Counted from the first letter of the stretch, positions 9,201 to 16,884 are shown. The stretch is 23,066 bases of DNA from Planctomycetota bacterium (GCA_021809365.1 JAKBAC010000038.1:1-23066); one strand, 5' to 3'. Notes: generated from the sequence alone by a model not told the origin. Numbers and translations: made by a program.

Positions 9201-9697
9201 ATCAGGAACATCAATGCGCCATCGGCGATATTCAGTTCATCGGTGCGGCCTGGGTGTTGCCGCATCCGGAACGCACCAGCCCTGGAATGGCGGCCATGGT
9301 GCGTGATGATGATATTGAACGCATTGCGGTGGAAACGGTGATGGCCTATGAGAACGCGCAAGGCCGCAATGTGGAAAGCGTCGAAACACAGGATCGCGGT
9401 TTTGACTTAATTTCGCGCAAGCCCCACCCGGAGGACGCCGCCACGGCCGTCGAAGTGCGGTTTATCGAAGTGAAGGGCCGCAGCGGAGTGGGCGAAATTG
9501 CGTTAAGCAGCAATGAATACAAAACCGCCGCGCGCTTGAAGCAGGATTATTGGCTCTACGTGGTGTACAATTGCGGCAGCAATCCGGCGGTGCACGTAAT
9601 ACGTGATCCAGCCAGGCTGGGTTGGCGCGAAGTTATGGCGGTGGAACATTATTCGGTTCCGGCGGCGGCGATATTGGGAGCGGAGGGGTGCCAGTGA
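6275..9697 (+). CDS. SNF2-type defence helicase with C-terminal DUF3883-like domain
   Basis: A 1140-residue superfamily 2 helicase/translocase. A distinctive N-terminal region (residues 1-90) precedes the ATPase core. The Walker A motif DDPGAGKT ends at Thr133, the DEAH box is at 227-230, MTATPHKG is motif III, and QRMGRIHRYGQ (583-593) is motif VI. The C-terminal ~100 residues (from about 1035: VETQDRGFDL, then FIEVKGRSG) match DUF3883, a nuclease-like fold common in defence helicases; the E-V-K of FIEVKG would fit a PD-(D/E)XK site. A GTG at 6260 is also open, but the ATG at 6275 has AAAGG seven bases upstream. By context it would translocate on or remodel invading DNA together with the DUF1156 methylase and DUF499 ATPase. 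It overlaps the next gene by GTGA. It lacks the DUF1998 partner expected in DISARM, so I do not call it drmD. Confidence 0.9.
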   Translation: MRIDELKTNIIVRGGIFPEPVKILVVDPLGDSFKITGKGMQSGLVHEPVLSVAQVEALQANPQTEPFDGKPLHFRLGIEAMRLALAYEYDPYFALSIARVDPLPHQLEAVYDHFLKLPRIRFLLADDPGAGKTIMAGLLLKELKIRGLVKRTLIVTPASLTFQWQRELKDKFREDFEIVKSEVLRANYGSNPWQDKNQVITSVAWVSRIEDAKESLLRSHWDLVIVDEAHKMAAYSADKKTLAYQLGEALSDMTDHYLLMTATPHKGDPDQFCLFLELLDRDVYGNVKSLEEAMKRNNAPFYLRRTKEALIHFPDPDTGQSKRLFTRRTVKTMSFNIDSEEFELYDVLTRYVEDQSIKAQAANSSTGRAVGFTMAMLQRRFASSVFAVRRTLERMRDKRQSILTDPEGYREEQMNNRIPENFEDLTDEEQQKIMSDLEGVVPAVDAETLREDIFNLGRLIDLARQLEQRETESKLVKLREVIASQGIFTDPKMKLLIFTEHKDTLDYLVGKLRMWGLTVTQIHGGMKIGDRDTPGTRIHAEREFRESCQVMVATEAAGEGINLQFCWMMINYDIPWNPMRLEQRMGRIHRYGQEKDCLILNFVSTNTREGGVLHTLFTRIEQIENDLDPHKTGKVFNVLGDVFPSNQIEKMIRDMYARNLTEESLKNRIIEEIDTQRFRKITDATLEGLAKRSLNLSAIMGKSVEARERRLVPEVIEDFFKSAGPVVGVFPKEVRAGGHLYRVGRIPRNLWPLGEQLEPRFGKLGHEYQQIVFDKNLLARESIAEWVTPGHPLFETVRESLAERVHDDLLRGAVFYDLHHAVPYRLDVFSASIKDGRGNQLHRRLFAVSSDAQGNIAIKQPTVFLDLSPAAEGTAAPASSGMPTRAKLEQALVERELKGFLTETVAGRQKEIQVVGRHVEISLKELIHRHNLTFARLGEQQQNGDKSPQLAGLIKQAEDRIEDLNHRLENRRRELDQEHQCAIGDIQFIGAAWVLPHPERTSPGMAAMVRDDDIERIAVETVMAYENAQGRNVESVETQDRGFDLISRKPHPEDAATAVEVRFIEVKGRSGVGEIALSSNEYKTAARLKQDYWLYVVYNCGSNPAVHVIRDPARLGWREVMAVEHYSVPAAAILGAEGCQ

Positions 9698-10545
9698 TTC
9701 CGAAGTTAACCCACAGCCGATCCCAGCTTAAGTGCCACATCAATGAATATGAGGACGGAGCGTGTAGCCTGTTTACGTCCGCCGACACTTATCCGGATCT
9801 TTTTGATTTTCACCTTTCGGAAATCAAGCCCCTTGCTCCACGCGGATGGTGCGTTTCCAAGGGTGGGAAGATGAAGTACCTGTGGTTTCCGCCAGGTTCG
9901 CTTAGTTCCAATCACCTTGCCCGGATTGAGCAATGGAAGCAGAGTTTTGAGCAATACGTGTTGATCGGATTGAGCAGCCACATCAAGCCCATCTTTTGTG
10001 GGGAACTGGACTTCTGCATGGGGCTGTCTTTCAACTACGATCCCGACGCAAATATCCGGACAAAATGTGGCGAGGCCCTCTATCAAGCGAAGTACCAATC
10101 TTCCGGAAGCCATTTCGCCACAATAACGGCCGCTATGGCCACGGCCTTTGCGCTTTTGCCCATACCGCCTGAAGAAGGCGACAACCGTCTAGCCAGCGCC
10201 GTTCCTTCCAATCTGAGCAGTGACAATTTCGGCAGAAAACTTGCGAGCGCTGTCGCGAAGGACTGCGGGGTACCCTTCACCCCAAGCGGGCTGAGTTGCG
10301 ATAAGGCCGCACTAAAGAATCTGTCCCTTATTGACAAAGCCAAGCAGTGGTGTGATTTATACGAATCCGGGCAATGCGTTACAATGAATGCGGACGCAAA
10401 GGGCAAAACGGTGATCGTTGTTGATGACCTTTACCAATCCGGCGTTACGCTCTGGTGCTATGCGAGGTATTTGAAGCGCCTTGGAGCCAAATACGTTTTG
10501 GGTTTGGTGTGCGTAAAATCGTTACGGGATACAGATAACCTATGA
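9694..10545 (+). CDS. Phosphoribosyltransferase-like protein of defence operon
   Basis: A 283-residue protein with a C-terminal phosphoribosyltransferase (PRTase) fold. The PRPP loop VIVVDDLYQSGVT at residues 240-252 has the paired Asp244/Asp245 and the small-residue turn typical of type I PRTases. The following strand AKYVLGLVCVKS also fits. The N-terminal ~180 residues are unfamiliar and include several Cys residues, but I see no clean zinc ribbon like that of ComF. The start is the GTG at 9694, with GGAGGGG upstream and a GTGA overlap with the helicase stop; longer in-frame starts would run far into the helicase gene. It is followed by the DprA-like gene with an ATGA overlap. ComF-type PRTases and DprA also occur together in DNA-uptake pathways, so a role in handling single-stranded or incoming DNA is one idea. 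A base- or nucleotide-modifying role is another. Neither is shown. Confidence 0.75.
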   Translation: MIPKLTHSRSQLKCHINEYEDGACSLFTSADTYPDLFDFHLSEIKPLAPRGWCVSKGGKMKYLWFPPGSLSSNHLARIEQWKQSFEQYVLIGLSSHIKPIFCGELDFCMGLSFNYDPDANIRTKCGEALYQAKYQSSGSHFATITAAMATAFALLPIPPEEGDNRLASAVPSNLSSDNFGRKLASAVAKDCGVPFTPSGLSCDKAALKNLSLIDKAKQWCDLYESGQCVTMNADAKGKTVIVVDDLYQSGVTLWCYARYLKRLGAKYVLGLVCVKSLRDTDNL

Positions 10546-11483
10546 ACGAAATTCCGCTATTACAGTTGATTCACACCAAAGGGATCGGGGAAGCCGCCCT
10601 GCGGCGGCTGGCCGAGGCCTGCGCGCGGGATAAGTTGTCGATAGATGGGGCCCTGCGACGCGGCGCGCCATGGCTTTCCCAGGCCTTGGGCGTCTCCGAA
10701 GAGATTGTCGGGAATATCGCCGGAGCGGCCGATGCCGCCGCCCGCCTCTGGGAAGATCTGCGACGCCAAGGCGTCAGTATCATCTGGCTCGGCGACAATC
10801 ACTACCCGGCAAGACTCAAGGCGGTTCTCGGAAATCAGGCCCCGGCGTTTCTTTTTTTGAAAGGTGACGCAAAGTTCCTCGAATCACCGGCTGTTGGTTT
10901 TTGTGGCTCTCGCAAAGCGTCGGAGAAGGGCCTTGGTATCACACGCGAGGCCGCCGCGGCGCTGGCGGCCCGAAATGTATGCGTTGTCAGCGGCTACGCC
11001 CACGGCGTGGACTTGGCCGCACACCGCGCGGCTCTGGCCGCCGGCGGAGCGACAATATTTGTTATGGCCGAGGGAATAGAGCATTTCCGTATAAAAAAAG
11101 AGATCGCGGATGTGTTGGATAAAGGACAATTTCTTGTCGTTTCCCAGTTTCCGCCGGGGCTGCCATGGATGGCGCGCAACGCGATGAAACGCAATAGCAC
11201 CATCATTGGACTTTCGGACGGGATGATTCTCGTGGAATCAGGAAATACTGGCGGCACATTCGCAGCGGGCGACGAGGCAATCAAACGTCACCATCCGCTG
11301 TTTGTGATTGACTTTGGATCCCCCGGCCCTTCCGCTGAGGCGAATCCGCACTTTATCGCACGCGGCGGGATACCCATCCGCGGACGCTCCCTGGATAGGA
11401 AGCCAAACCTGGACCGTGTATTGGAAGTTGCAAATAAGCCGCGCTGGCGAGCGGCAGGCTCCGCCGCGTCGCTGTTTCGATAA
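10542..11483 (+). CDS. DprA/Smf-like Rossmann-fold (SLOG family) protein
   Basis: A 313-residue DprA-type protein. The N-terminal ~65 residues (LLQLIHTKGIGEAALRRLAE) form a helix-hairpin-helix-like region as in DprA. They are followed by an NHYPARLKAV block and the Rossmann core: GSRKAS from residue 122 and SGYAHGVDLAAH from 150, then GGATIFVMAEGIE. Classic DprA loads RecA on single-stranded DNA during transformation. The SLOG superfamily to which it belongs is also widespread in immune systems, where some members bind nucleotide-derived ligands. Here the gene is locked into a defence operon (ATGA overlap at the 5' end, 7-base gap to the next gene), so a defence-specific paralogue is much likelier than housekeeping DprA. 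The usual C-terminal winged helix of DprA is not evident; the tail is short and basic. Whether it binds DNA or a signal nucleotide is open. Confidence 0.82.
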   Translation: MNEIPLLQLIHTKGIGEAALRRLAEACARDKLSIDGALRRGAPWLSQALGVSEEIVGNIAGAADAAARLWEDLRRQGVSIIWLGDNHYPARLKAVLGNQAPAFLFLKGDAKFLESPAVGFCGSRKASEKGLGITREAAAALAARNVCVVSGYAHGVDLAAHRAALAAGGATIFVMAEGIEHFRIKKEIADVLDKGQFLVVSQFPPGLPWMARNAMKRNSTIIGLSDGMILVESGNTGGTFAAGDEAIKRHHPLFVIDFGSPGPSAEANPHFIARGGIPIRGRSLDRKPNLDRVLEVANKPRWRAAGSAASLFR

Positions 11484-11490
11484 GGTGATG

Positions 11491-12840
11491 ATGTTTACCC
11501 GGAAAGATGAAAAGCGACCACTGGCCGCGAATACCGGCGGGGCACTACCATGGTTGCCGCCGGACGCGAATACCAAGCCACTGGAGTTCCTTGCCTATGC
11601 GATCCCGCGCGCCGGGCAGGATGCGCGTTCCTACAAACATTCCGTCGATGGATTCAATGTACACGGCGAACCCCTGGGCGCAAACGTTTCTTTTCTGAAT
11701 TATGACGGCATTGCGATATTTGCCGGGGCGTTCGAGCGGATGGATCCTTCCGACGCAGGCGACTACGTCCGGTGCCTGAGCGACGCCGACCTTGACCGGC
11801 GTGAGCGCGAGTTCTTCTCGGCCTTCGATAAGGGAATTCCTATCATTTTCCTGCTGCCCGCGTCTCATCCACTTTCGCCTTATCAGACTCGCCCCCTTCC
11901 CGATATCTTCCGCCGCATTGCGCAGATCTTCGGCATTGGCCATTCACCGCTTCGGGAGCCGCATCCGAGGTTGGTGAGCGAGGTGCCGGAGTTCAAGGAA
12001 TACATTCAGCGCCACGGTACCGGCTACGCCGAGTTATCCGTGCCGGAAACGACCCCATACAAGCTAACACCCATCTGCAAACAGGACGGGCATCACCTCG
12101 GCCTGGCGCTGGCAGACAAGCTATTTATCCTCCCATGTACCCAACCGGCAAACGAACTTCAGGTGCGTGATATGGTCTGCGAAGCGGTCGCCGCCGTCAT
12201 CGCCTACCGTAAACGGGTTTCACGCGAACTGCCCGCGTGGGTCGGGGAGTTTTCATTTTCGCAGGAGGCAAAGCTGATTGGCGACGCGGATGGCCTCCGC
12301 AGGAAGCTTGAGAGCCTTGAGACAAAAATCGCGGCGTATAAAAATTTCAAGGCGGTGCTTTGCCTGCAATCCGATCCATTGGTGGAAGTGGTTGTTGAAA
12401 TCTTCGACAAATTCTTTGGGCTCAGTCTGGTGGGCGAGGATGACAAAATCGAGGACAAACGACTGCTCGACGCGGAGGGCAAATGTATTGCCCTCTTTGA
12501 GATCAAAGGTATCAAGGGCAACTTCGATCGCCCAATGGTCAATCAGGTTGATGATCACCGGGAAAGGCGAGGATTGCTGCCGACATTCCCCGGGATCGCC
12601 ATTGTCAACACTTTCCGCTCCGCAGGATCGCTGGAGGAGAAAGACCAACCGCCAAATTCGGAGATTATCATAAAGGCGGTGCAGGACAATGTGCTGCTGA
12701 TCCGCACGCTGGACCTGCTGCGTTTAGCCGACCTTACGGAGCGGGGGATAAAAACCGGTGAAGACTTTAAGGATATATTGCTCCGTAAAACCGGGTGGAT
12801 GAAGGTGGAAGGTGATGCGGTTACGGTGGTGAAAAAGTGA
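11491..12840 (+). CDS. Uncharacterised defence protein with C-terminal PD-(D/E)XK-like motif
   Basis: A 449-residue protein. I do not recognise the N-terminal half (residues 1-250), though strand-like segments such as YDGIAIFAGAF and GIPIIFLLPASH suggest an alpha/beta domain. A helical stretch follows (KLESLETKIAAYKNFKAVL). The C-terminal part carries a plausible PD-(D/E)XK nuclease signature: Asp322 or Asp327 in EDKRLLDAEGK, then Glu337-Ile-Lys339 in FEIKG, then FDRPMVNQVDDH with a conserved-looking Gln as in restriction-like nucleases. ATG 11491 is preferred because AAGG sits at 11482-11485; an adjacent ATG at 11488 and GTG at 11485 are too close to it. The open frame extends upstream into the DprA gene, but that part is shadow. 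It overlaps the methylase by GTGA. A nuclease partner to the helicase or methylase fits the context, but activity is inferred. Confidence 0.6.
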   Translation: MFTRKDEKRPLAANTGGALPWLPPDANTKPLEFLAYAIPRAGQDARSYKHSVDGFNVHGEPLGANVSFLNYDGIAIFAGAFERMDPSDAGDYVRCLSDADLDRREREFFSAFDKGIPIIFLLPASHPLSPYQTRPLPDIFRRIAQIFGIGHSPLREPHPRLVSEVPEFKEYIQRHGTGYAELSVPETTPYKLTPICKQDGHHLGLALADKLFILPCTQPANELQVRDMVCEAVAAVIAYRKRVSRELPAWVGEFSFSQEAKLIGDADGLRRKLESLETKIAAYKNFKAVLCLQSDPLVEVVVEIFDKFFGLSLVGEDDKIEDKRLLDAEGKCIALFEIKGIKGNFDRPMVNQVDDHRERRGLLPTFPGIAIVNTFRSAGSLEEKDQPPNSEIIIKAVQDNVLLIRTLDLLRLADLTERGIKTGEDFKDILLRKTGWMKVEGDAVTVVKK

Positions 12841-15800
12841 ATCCAAAATATCCCCAACGCCTTATTGAAGTTGACTTGCCTATCAAGCGCATTTCCGCCC
12901 ATGCGCGGCGGGAGAAGTCGATCCGGCATGGGCATATTTCTACGCTGCATATCTGGTGGGCGCGGCGGCCATTGGCGGCTTGCCGGGCGGTGATTTGCGC
13001 ATCGCTTTGGCCTGATCCGGCTGACCCCTTATGTCCGCCGGCCTTCCGCGCGGCGGCGGCGCAGCAGATGATCGCATTTGCCAAGTCTGCGCTGGCCGAT
13101 GCGGGGATTGCCGGCATTTGTGATGGTGAATCTTGGAGGCGCTACGGTGAACTGGCCCAACGAAAAGCACCGCTGGATTTAACCACGATTCCGGTGCCCC
13201 GCCGCAATGGTGATCCTCCACCGGCCAAGCTCGCCGATTTGGAATTATTGCGGACCCTGCTGTTGGATTTCATTGCGGATTTTGCGGCTTGGGAGGCCTC
13301 CACACAAAAAGTTTTCCTTTCCACCGCCCGGGCGCTTACGCAAGCCGCGCATGAAAGCCTGGGCGGCTTGCCGGGCACGCGGCCCCTGGTGGTGGATCCG
13401 TTCGCCGGTGGCGGGTCAATTCCGCTGGAGGCACTGCGCGTGGGCGCTGATGCGTTTGCCAGTGATCTTAATCCGGTGGCGGTGCTGCTGAACAAAGTGG
13501 GACTGGAATATATTCCCAAATATGGCCAACAGTTGGCCGATGAAGTGCGGAAATGGGGGCTATGGATAAAAGAGCAGGCGGAAAAGGAACTTTCCCAATA
13601 TTATCCCAAGGATGCTGATGGCGCTGTGCCCATTGCTTATTTATGGGCGCGGACCATTCAATGCGAAGGGCCGAACTGCGGTGCCGAGGTACCGCTGATG
13701 CGGTCCCTGTGGCTGGCCAAGAAAGTAAATCGCAGCGTAGCGCTGAAAATTATTCCCAACCCGGTGGCCAAGAGAGTCGATTTTGAAATTATCCGGAATG
13801 TAAAAACGTCAGAGGTTGGCGGTGGAACCGTGGCCCGTGGGTCAGCCACGTGTCCGTGTTGCGGCTACACCACGCCGGTGGCGTCCGTGCGGGTACAACT
13901 TAAAGCCCGCAAGGGCGGGGCCGCTGATGCGCGGCTGTTTGCGGTGGTGACAACGCGGGCGGATCAACCGGGCCGCTTCTACCGTTTGCCCGCCGAGAAA
14001 GATTTGCAGGCCACCGCTGCGGCGGCGAAGGAATTAGGAAAACGGCGAAAGGAACACACCGGGCCGCTTTCTCTGGTGCCGGAGGAACCGCTGCCACCGC
14101 AGGGAACGCTCGGTTTCCGCGTCCAGCTTTACGGCATGGAGCAGTGGTGCGATCTGTTTGCGCCGCGCCAGGCCCTTGCGCTGACCACGTTGGCCCGGCT
14201 TGTGCGCGAGGTGGGAGAGAAACTTGAGAGCGGGGACGAATCAGAACTCGCCGGAGCGGTGCAGGCGTGCCTCGCAATGGCATTGGATAAACAGGCGGAC
14301 CTCGGTAACTCGTTATGCCCTTGGGAGCCAATCGCGCAATGCCCCCGCCATCTATTCGGACGCCAAGCGATCGGAATGGTCTGGGACTTCGGCGAGGGAG
14401 CACCGATCGGGGAATCTAGCGGGGCGTGGTCAATCCAAGTTGGCCGTACCGAGCACATCCTCACGGGCATTGGGAGCGACTGGAAAGCGGGAGAGGTGCA
14501 GCGAACTTCTGCGTCATACCATTGCTTGCCGAGCGACGCCGCCTCCGCGTTCATCACCGACCCGCCATATTACGATGCCGTTCCCTACGCCGACCTTTCT
14601 GACTTCTTTTACGTCTGGCTCAAACGCACCTTGCCCGCATCGTTGGATGGGGCGTTCGGCGATGAACTCACGCCGAAGGCCGATGAGTGCATCGTGGATG
14701 AAGTTAAGGGAAAAGACAAAGCCTATTTTGAAAGCACCATGGCGGCGGCCATGGCCGAGGGGCGGCGGATACTGCGGCCGGATGGTATCGGCTTGATCGT
14801 CTTCGCACATAAATCCACCAGCGGATGGGAAGCACAGCTGCAGGCGATGGTCGATGCGGGCTGGGTTATCACGGGTTCGTGGCCAATTGATACCGAAATG
14901 GGCAGCCGGTTGCGAGCTATGGATTCCGCAGCACTGGCCAGCAGCGTGCATCTGGTTTGCCGGCCGCGGGAAAATAGTGATGGCAGCGTTCAGACCGACG
15001 CTATTGGCGATTGGCGGACGGTTTTGCAGGAACTGCCCAGGCGCATTCATGAATGGATGCCGCGACTGGAGGCGGAGGGTGTGGTGGGCGCCGATGCGAT
15101 TTTTGCGTGCCTCGGACCCGCACTGGAAATTTTTTCACGCTACAGCCGCGTGGAAAAGGCCACTGGGGAAAAGGTAACATTACGCGAATATCTGGAACAT
15201 GTGTGGGCGGCGGTATCGCAAGAAGCGCTGCGGCTGGTGTTTAACGGGGCGGATGCGGGATCATTGGAGCCTGATGCCCGGCTGACGGCAATATGGCTTT
15301 GGACGATGGGAGCGGGAAATAATGGCGAAGGTGACGGGGGACAGGTTACAGGGGACAGCAATGATGATGGAGGAGAGGAGGTTGCCCCCGACGGTAACGA
15401 GGGTGGTACTGGCAAGGCGGGGGCGAATAATACCGGCTATACGTTGGAATATGATGCGGCGCGGAAAATTGCACAGGGATTGGGGGCGAATTTGGAACAA
15501 TTGGCCGACGTGGTGGAGGTGAAAGGGAGTAAGGCCCGGCTGTTGGCCGTGGCGGAACGCACGCGGATCTTGTTTGGCAAGGATGAGGGGCAGGTGCCGC
15601 GGAACGCCCGGAAGAAAGCCCGGCAGGCGAATTTATTTGCCGGCATTGATGAACTGGAAAATGAAGATGGCGGATGGGGTGACAAGAGCGTGCCGAAGCT
15701 GGGCCATACGGTATTGGATCGCGTGCATCAGAGCATGATATTATTTGCCGCCGGGCGGGGCGAGGCGGTCAAGCGTTTTCTGGTGGAAGAAGGGGCGGGC

Positions 15801-15917
15801 CGAGACGGTAAGTTCTGGAAGCTGGCCCAATCGCTCTCCGCGCTTTATCCTGTAGGTACCGAGGAGAAACGGTGGGTGGACGGCGTGTTGGCGCGGAAGA
15901 AGGGACTGGGGTTATGA
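12837..15917 (+). CDS. DUF1156-type DNA adenine/cytosine-N4 methyltransferase
   Basis: A 1026-residue amino-methyltransferase. The N terminus (YPQRLIEVDLPIKRISAHAR, then HISTLHIWWARRP) is the DUF1156 signature. The S-adenosylmethionine motif DPFAGGGS begins at Asp187 and is followed by SDLNPVAVLLNK. A zinc-ribbon-like pair of Cys clusters lies between (Cys276/Cys281 and CPCCG at 339-343). The catalytic DPPY motif is at 575-578. The motif order fits a permuted or interrupted N6-adenine/N4-cytosine enzyme. It starts at a GTG overlapping the previous stop (GTGA). Residues ~825-868 are an acidic, Gly/Asn-rich linker that includes an in-frame copy of the GGTTACAGGGGACAG repeat. In helicase-methylase-ATPase and related systems this enzyme is expected to mark host DNA. 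The recognition site is not predictable. Confidence 0.92.
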   Translation: MNPKYPQRLIEVDLPIKRISAHARREKSIRHGHISTLHIWWARRPLAACRAVICASLWPDPADPLCPPAFRAAAAQQMIAFAKSALADAGIAGICDGESWRRYGELAQRKAPLDLTTIPVPRRNGDPPPAKLADLELLRTLLLDFIADFAAWEASTQKVFLSTARALTQAAHESLGGLPGTRPLVVDPFAGGGSIPLEALRVGADAFASDLNPVAVLLNKVGLEYIPKYGQQLADEVRKWGLWIKEQAEKELSQYYPKDADGAVPIAYLWARTIQCEGPNCGAEVPLMRSLWLAKKVNRSVALKIIPNPVAKRVDFEIIRNVKTSEVGGGTVARGSATCPCCGYTTPVASVRVQLKARKGGAADARLFAVVTTRADQPGRFYRLPAEKDLQATAAAAKELGKRRKEHTGPLSLVPEEPLPPQGTLGFRVQLYGMEQWCDLFAPRQALALTTLARLVREVGEKLESGDESELAGAVQACLAMALDKQADLGNSLCPWEPIAQCPRHLFGRQAIGMVWDFGEGAPIGESSGAWSIQVGRTEHILTGIGSDWKAGEVQRTSASYHCLPSDAASAFITDPPYYDAVPYADLSDFFYVWLKRTLPASLDGAFGDELTPKADECIVDEVKGKDKAYFESTMAAAMAEGRRILRPDGIGLIVFAHKSTSGWEAQLQAMVDAGWVITGSWPIDTEMGSRLRAMDSAALASSVHLVCRPRENSDGSVQTDAIGDWRTVLQELPRRIHEWMPRLEAEGVVGADAIFACLGPALEIFSRYSRVEKATGEKVTLREYLEHVWAAVSQEALRLVFNGADAGSLEPDARLTAIWLWTMGAGNNGEGDGGQVTGDSNDDGGEEVAPDGNEGGTGKAGANNTGYTLEYDAARKIAQGLGANLEQLADVVEVKGSKARLLAVAERTRILFGKDEGQVPRNARKKARQANLFAGIDELENEDGGWGDKSVPKLGHTVLDRVHQSMILFAAGRGEAVKRFLVEEGAGRDGKFWKLAQSLSALYPVGTEEKRWVDGVLARKKGLGL
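15344..15358 (+). repeat. Intergenic GGTTACAGGGGACAG repeat embedded in the methylase ORF
   Basis: The 15-mer is identical to 5818-5832 in the left repeat block. In the methylase it is preceded by GTGACGGGGGACA, itself repeat-like, and followed by ATGATGATGG-type low-complexity DNA. The insertion keeps the frame and encodes part of the Gly/Asp/Asn-rich linker, so it seems to have been tolerated in a loop between folded parts. Confidence 0.75.
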
Positions 15918-15961
15918 ATGAGCAGCAATTGAGATCGCCGGTCCGTGCCGTGGCGGTCTAA
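15914..15961 (+). pseudogene. 15-codon stub coupled to the methylase stop (lost gene start)
   Basis: An ATG overlapping the methylase TGA (ATGA) opens a 15-codon frame, MNEQQLRSPVRAVAV, ending at TAA 15959-15961. AAGGGACTGGGG lies just upstream as ribosome site. Every other junction in this operon is an overlap or a very short gap with a full gene behind it, so the stub looks like the beginning of a gene whose body was lost when the TIR segment came in. The peptide does not match the start of the DUF499 protein. It could also be a simple read-through peptide with no meaning. Confidence 0.4.
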
Positions 15962-15987
15962 AAACTCTACGGTAAAAGGATTTGATA

Positions 15988-16884
15988 GTGCCGACAGTTC
16001 GACCCTCTGTATTTGTTGGGTCCTCGTCTGAGGGCTTGAAAATTGCTGAAGCAATCCAGGTAGGATTGGATCGCGCCTGCGAGGTCGTATTGTGGAGCCA
16101 GGGGGTTTTCGGCCTCGCAACTGGAACACTTGAGGCCCTAGTTGAGAAATCGCAGAATTTCGATTTTGCGATCCTGGTCCTAACGCCGGACGACATGGCG
16201 TCGAGCCGAGGAGTAGAAAAAGCCCAGCCACGAGACAATGTACTGATTGAACTCGGGCTGTTCATTGGGGTCCTGGGCCGGGCAAGAACATTCATTGTGT
16301 ACGACCATGCCGCTGGTATTAAACTGCCAACCGATCTTGCCGGGGTTACACACGCGAGTTTTCAAAGCCACAAGGACGGCAACTTGGTGGCTTCGCTGGG
16401 TGCTGCTTGTACCGAGATCAAAACTGCCATCGAGAAACTTGGGAACAGGGTGCGTACCCGCCCGGATTTTGACGTGGACCAAAATACGCAGTTTCAGATC
16501 ATCGCTGATCTTCTCGATGAGGCCGCAAAGCAGTTTTTGATTCTTATGGACGAAAAGAATTTGAGCCTGAGGAGGGAATCAATTTTCGGTCCGGGAATTC
16601 GCTACCAGTATCAACAGCGGAAGATGAGGCAACTGGCGGGGAATGGTTTTTTCTCCGTCGATAAGCTCTGTGACAGCCTCCCAGACGCGGGACTCCTGCA
16701 GATTGATTTACGCGCAATGGTATCCCTTACAGCCCGTGGCAAGTCTTTCGCGGAATGGTTAGTCAAGCGCGGGTACAAAGCCGATGATTTCAAATCGGAC
16801 TTTGGTGAATGGGGAAATTCTGACCCGCGGGGGTGGCCTCCGCAGGGATGGCCGCTTGTGCCCGCAGAAGTGCCAAAAGGATAA
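15988..16884 (+). CDS. TIR-like nucleotide-binding protein (PF10137/CAP12-type), likely NADase effector
   Basis: A 298-residue protein. The N-terminal ~125 residues match the predicted nucleotide-binding TIR-like family used as effector in CBASS and Pycsar immunity: RPSVFVGSSSEGLKIAEAI, then VVLWSQGVF, FDFAILVLTPDD, and RDNVLIELGLFIGVLGR with the conserved Glu88 of the ELGLF motif. Enzymes of this type cleave NAD+ when activated and arrest the infected cell. The C-terminal ~170 residues are unfamiliar; they hold a DEKNLSLRRESIF segment and a Trp/Pro/Gly-rich tail. The GTG at 15988 is chosen because AAAAGGA lies seven bases upstream; a TTG at 15982 is too close to it. A cyclic-nucleotide synthase is not encoded in the window, so the trigger may come from the neighbouring proteins or from elsewhere. 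It stands 70 bp after the methylase and outside its overlap chain. Confidence 0.85.
   Translation: MPTVRPSVFVGSSSEGLKIAEAIQVGLDRACEVVLWSQGVFGLATGTLEALVEKSQNFDFAILVLTPDDMASSRGVEKAQPRDNVLIELGLFIGVLGRARTFIVYDHAAGIKLPTDLAGVTHASFQSHKDGNLVASLGAACTEIKTAIEKLGNRVRTRPDFDVDQNTQFQIIADLLDEAAKQFLILMDEKNLSLRRESIFGPGIRYQYQQRKMRQLAGNGFFSVDKLCDSLPDAGLLQIDLRAMVSLTARGKSFAEWLVKRGYKADDFKSDFGEWGNSDPRGWPPQGWPLVPAEVPKG

Noticed and set aside
13900..14403. Minus-strand frame inside the methylase
   Set aside because: Arg/Pro-rich shadow produced by GC-rich codons on the coding strand.
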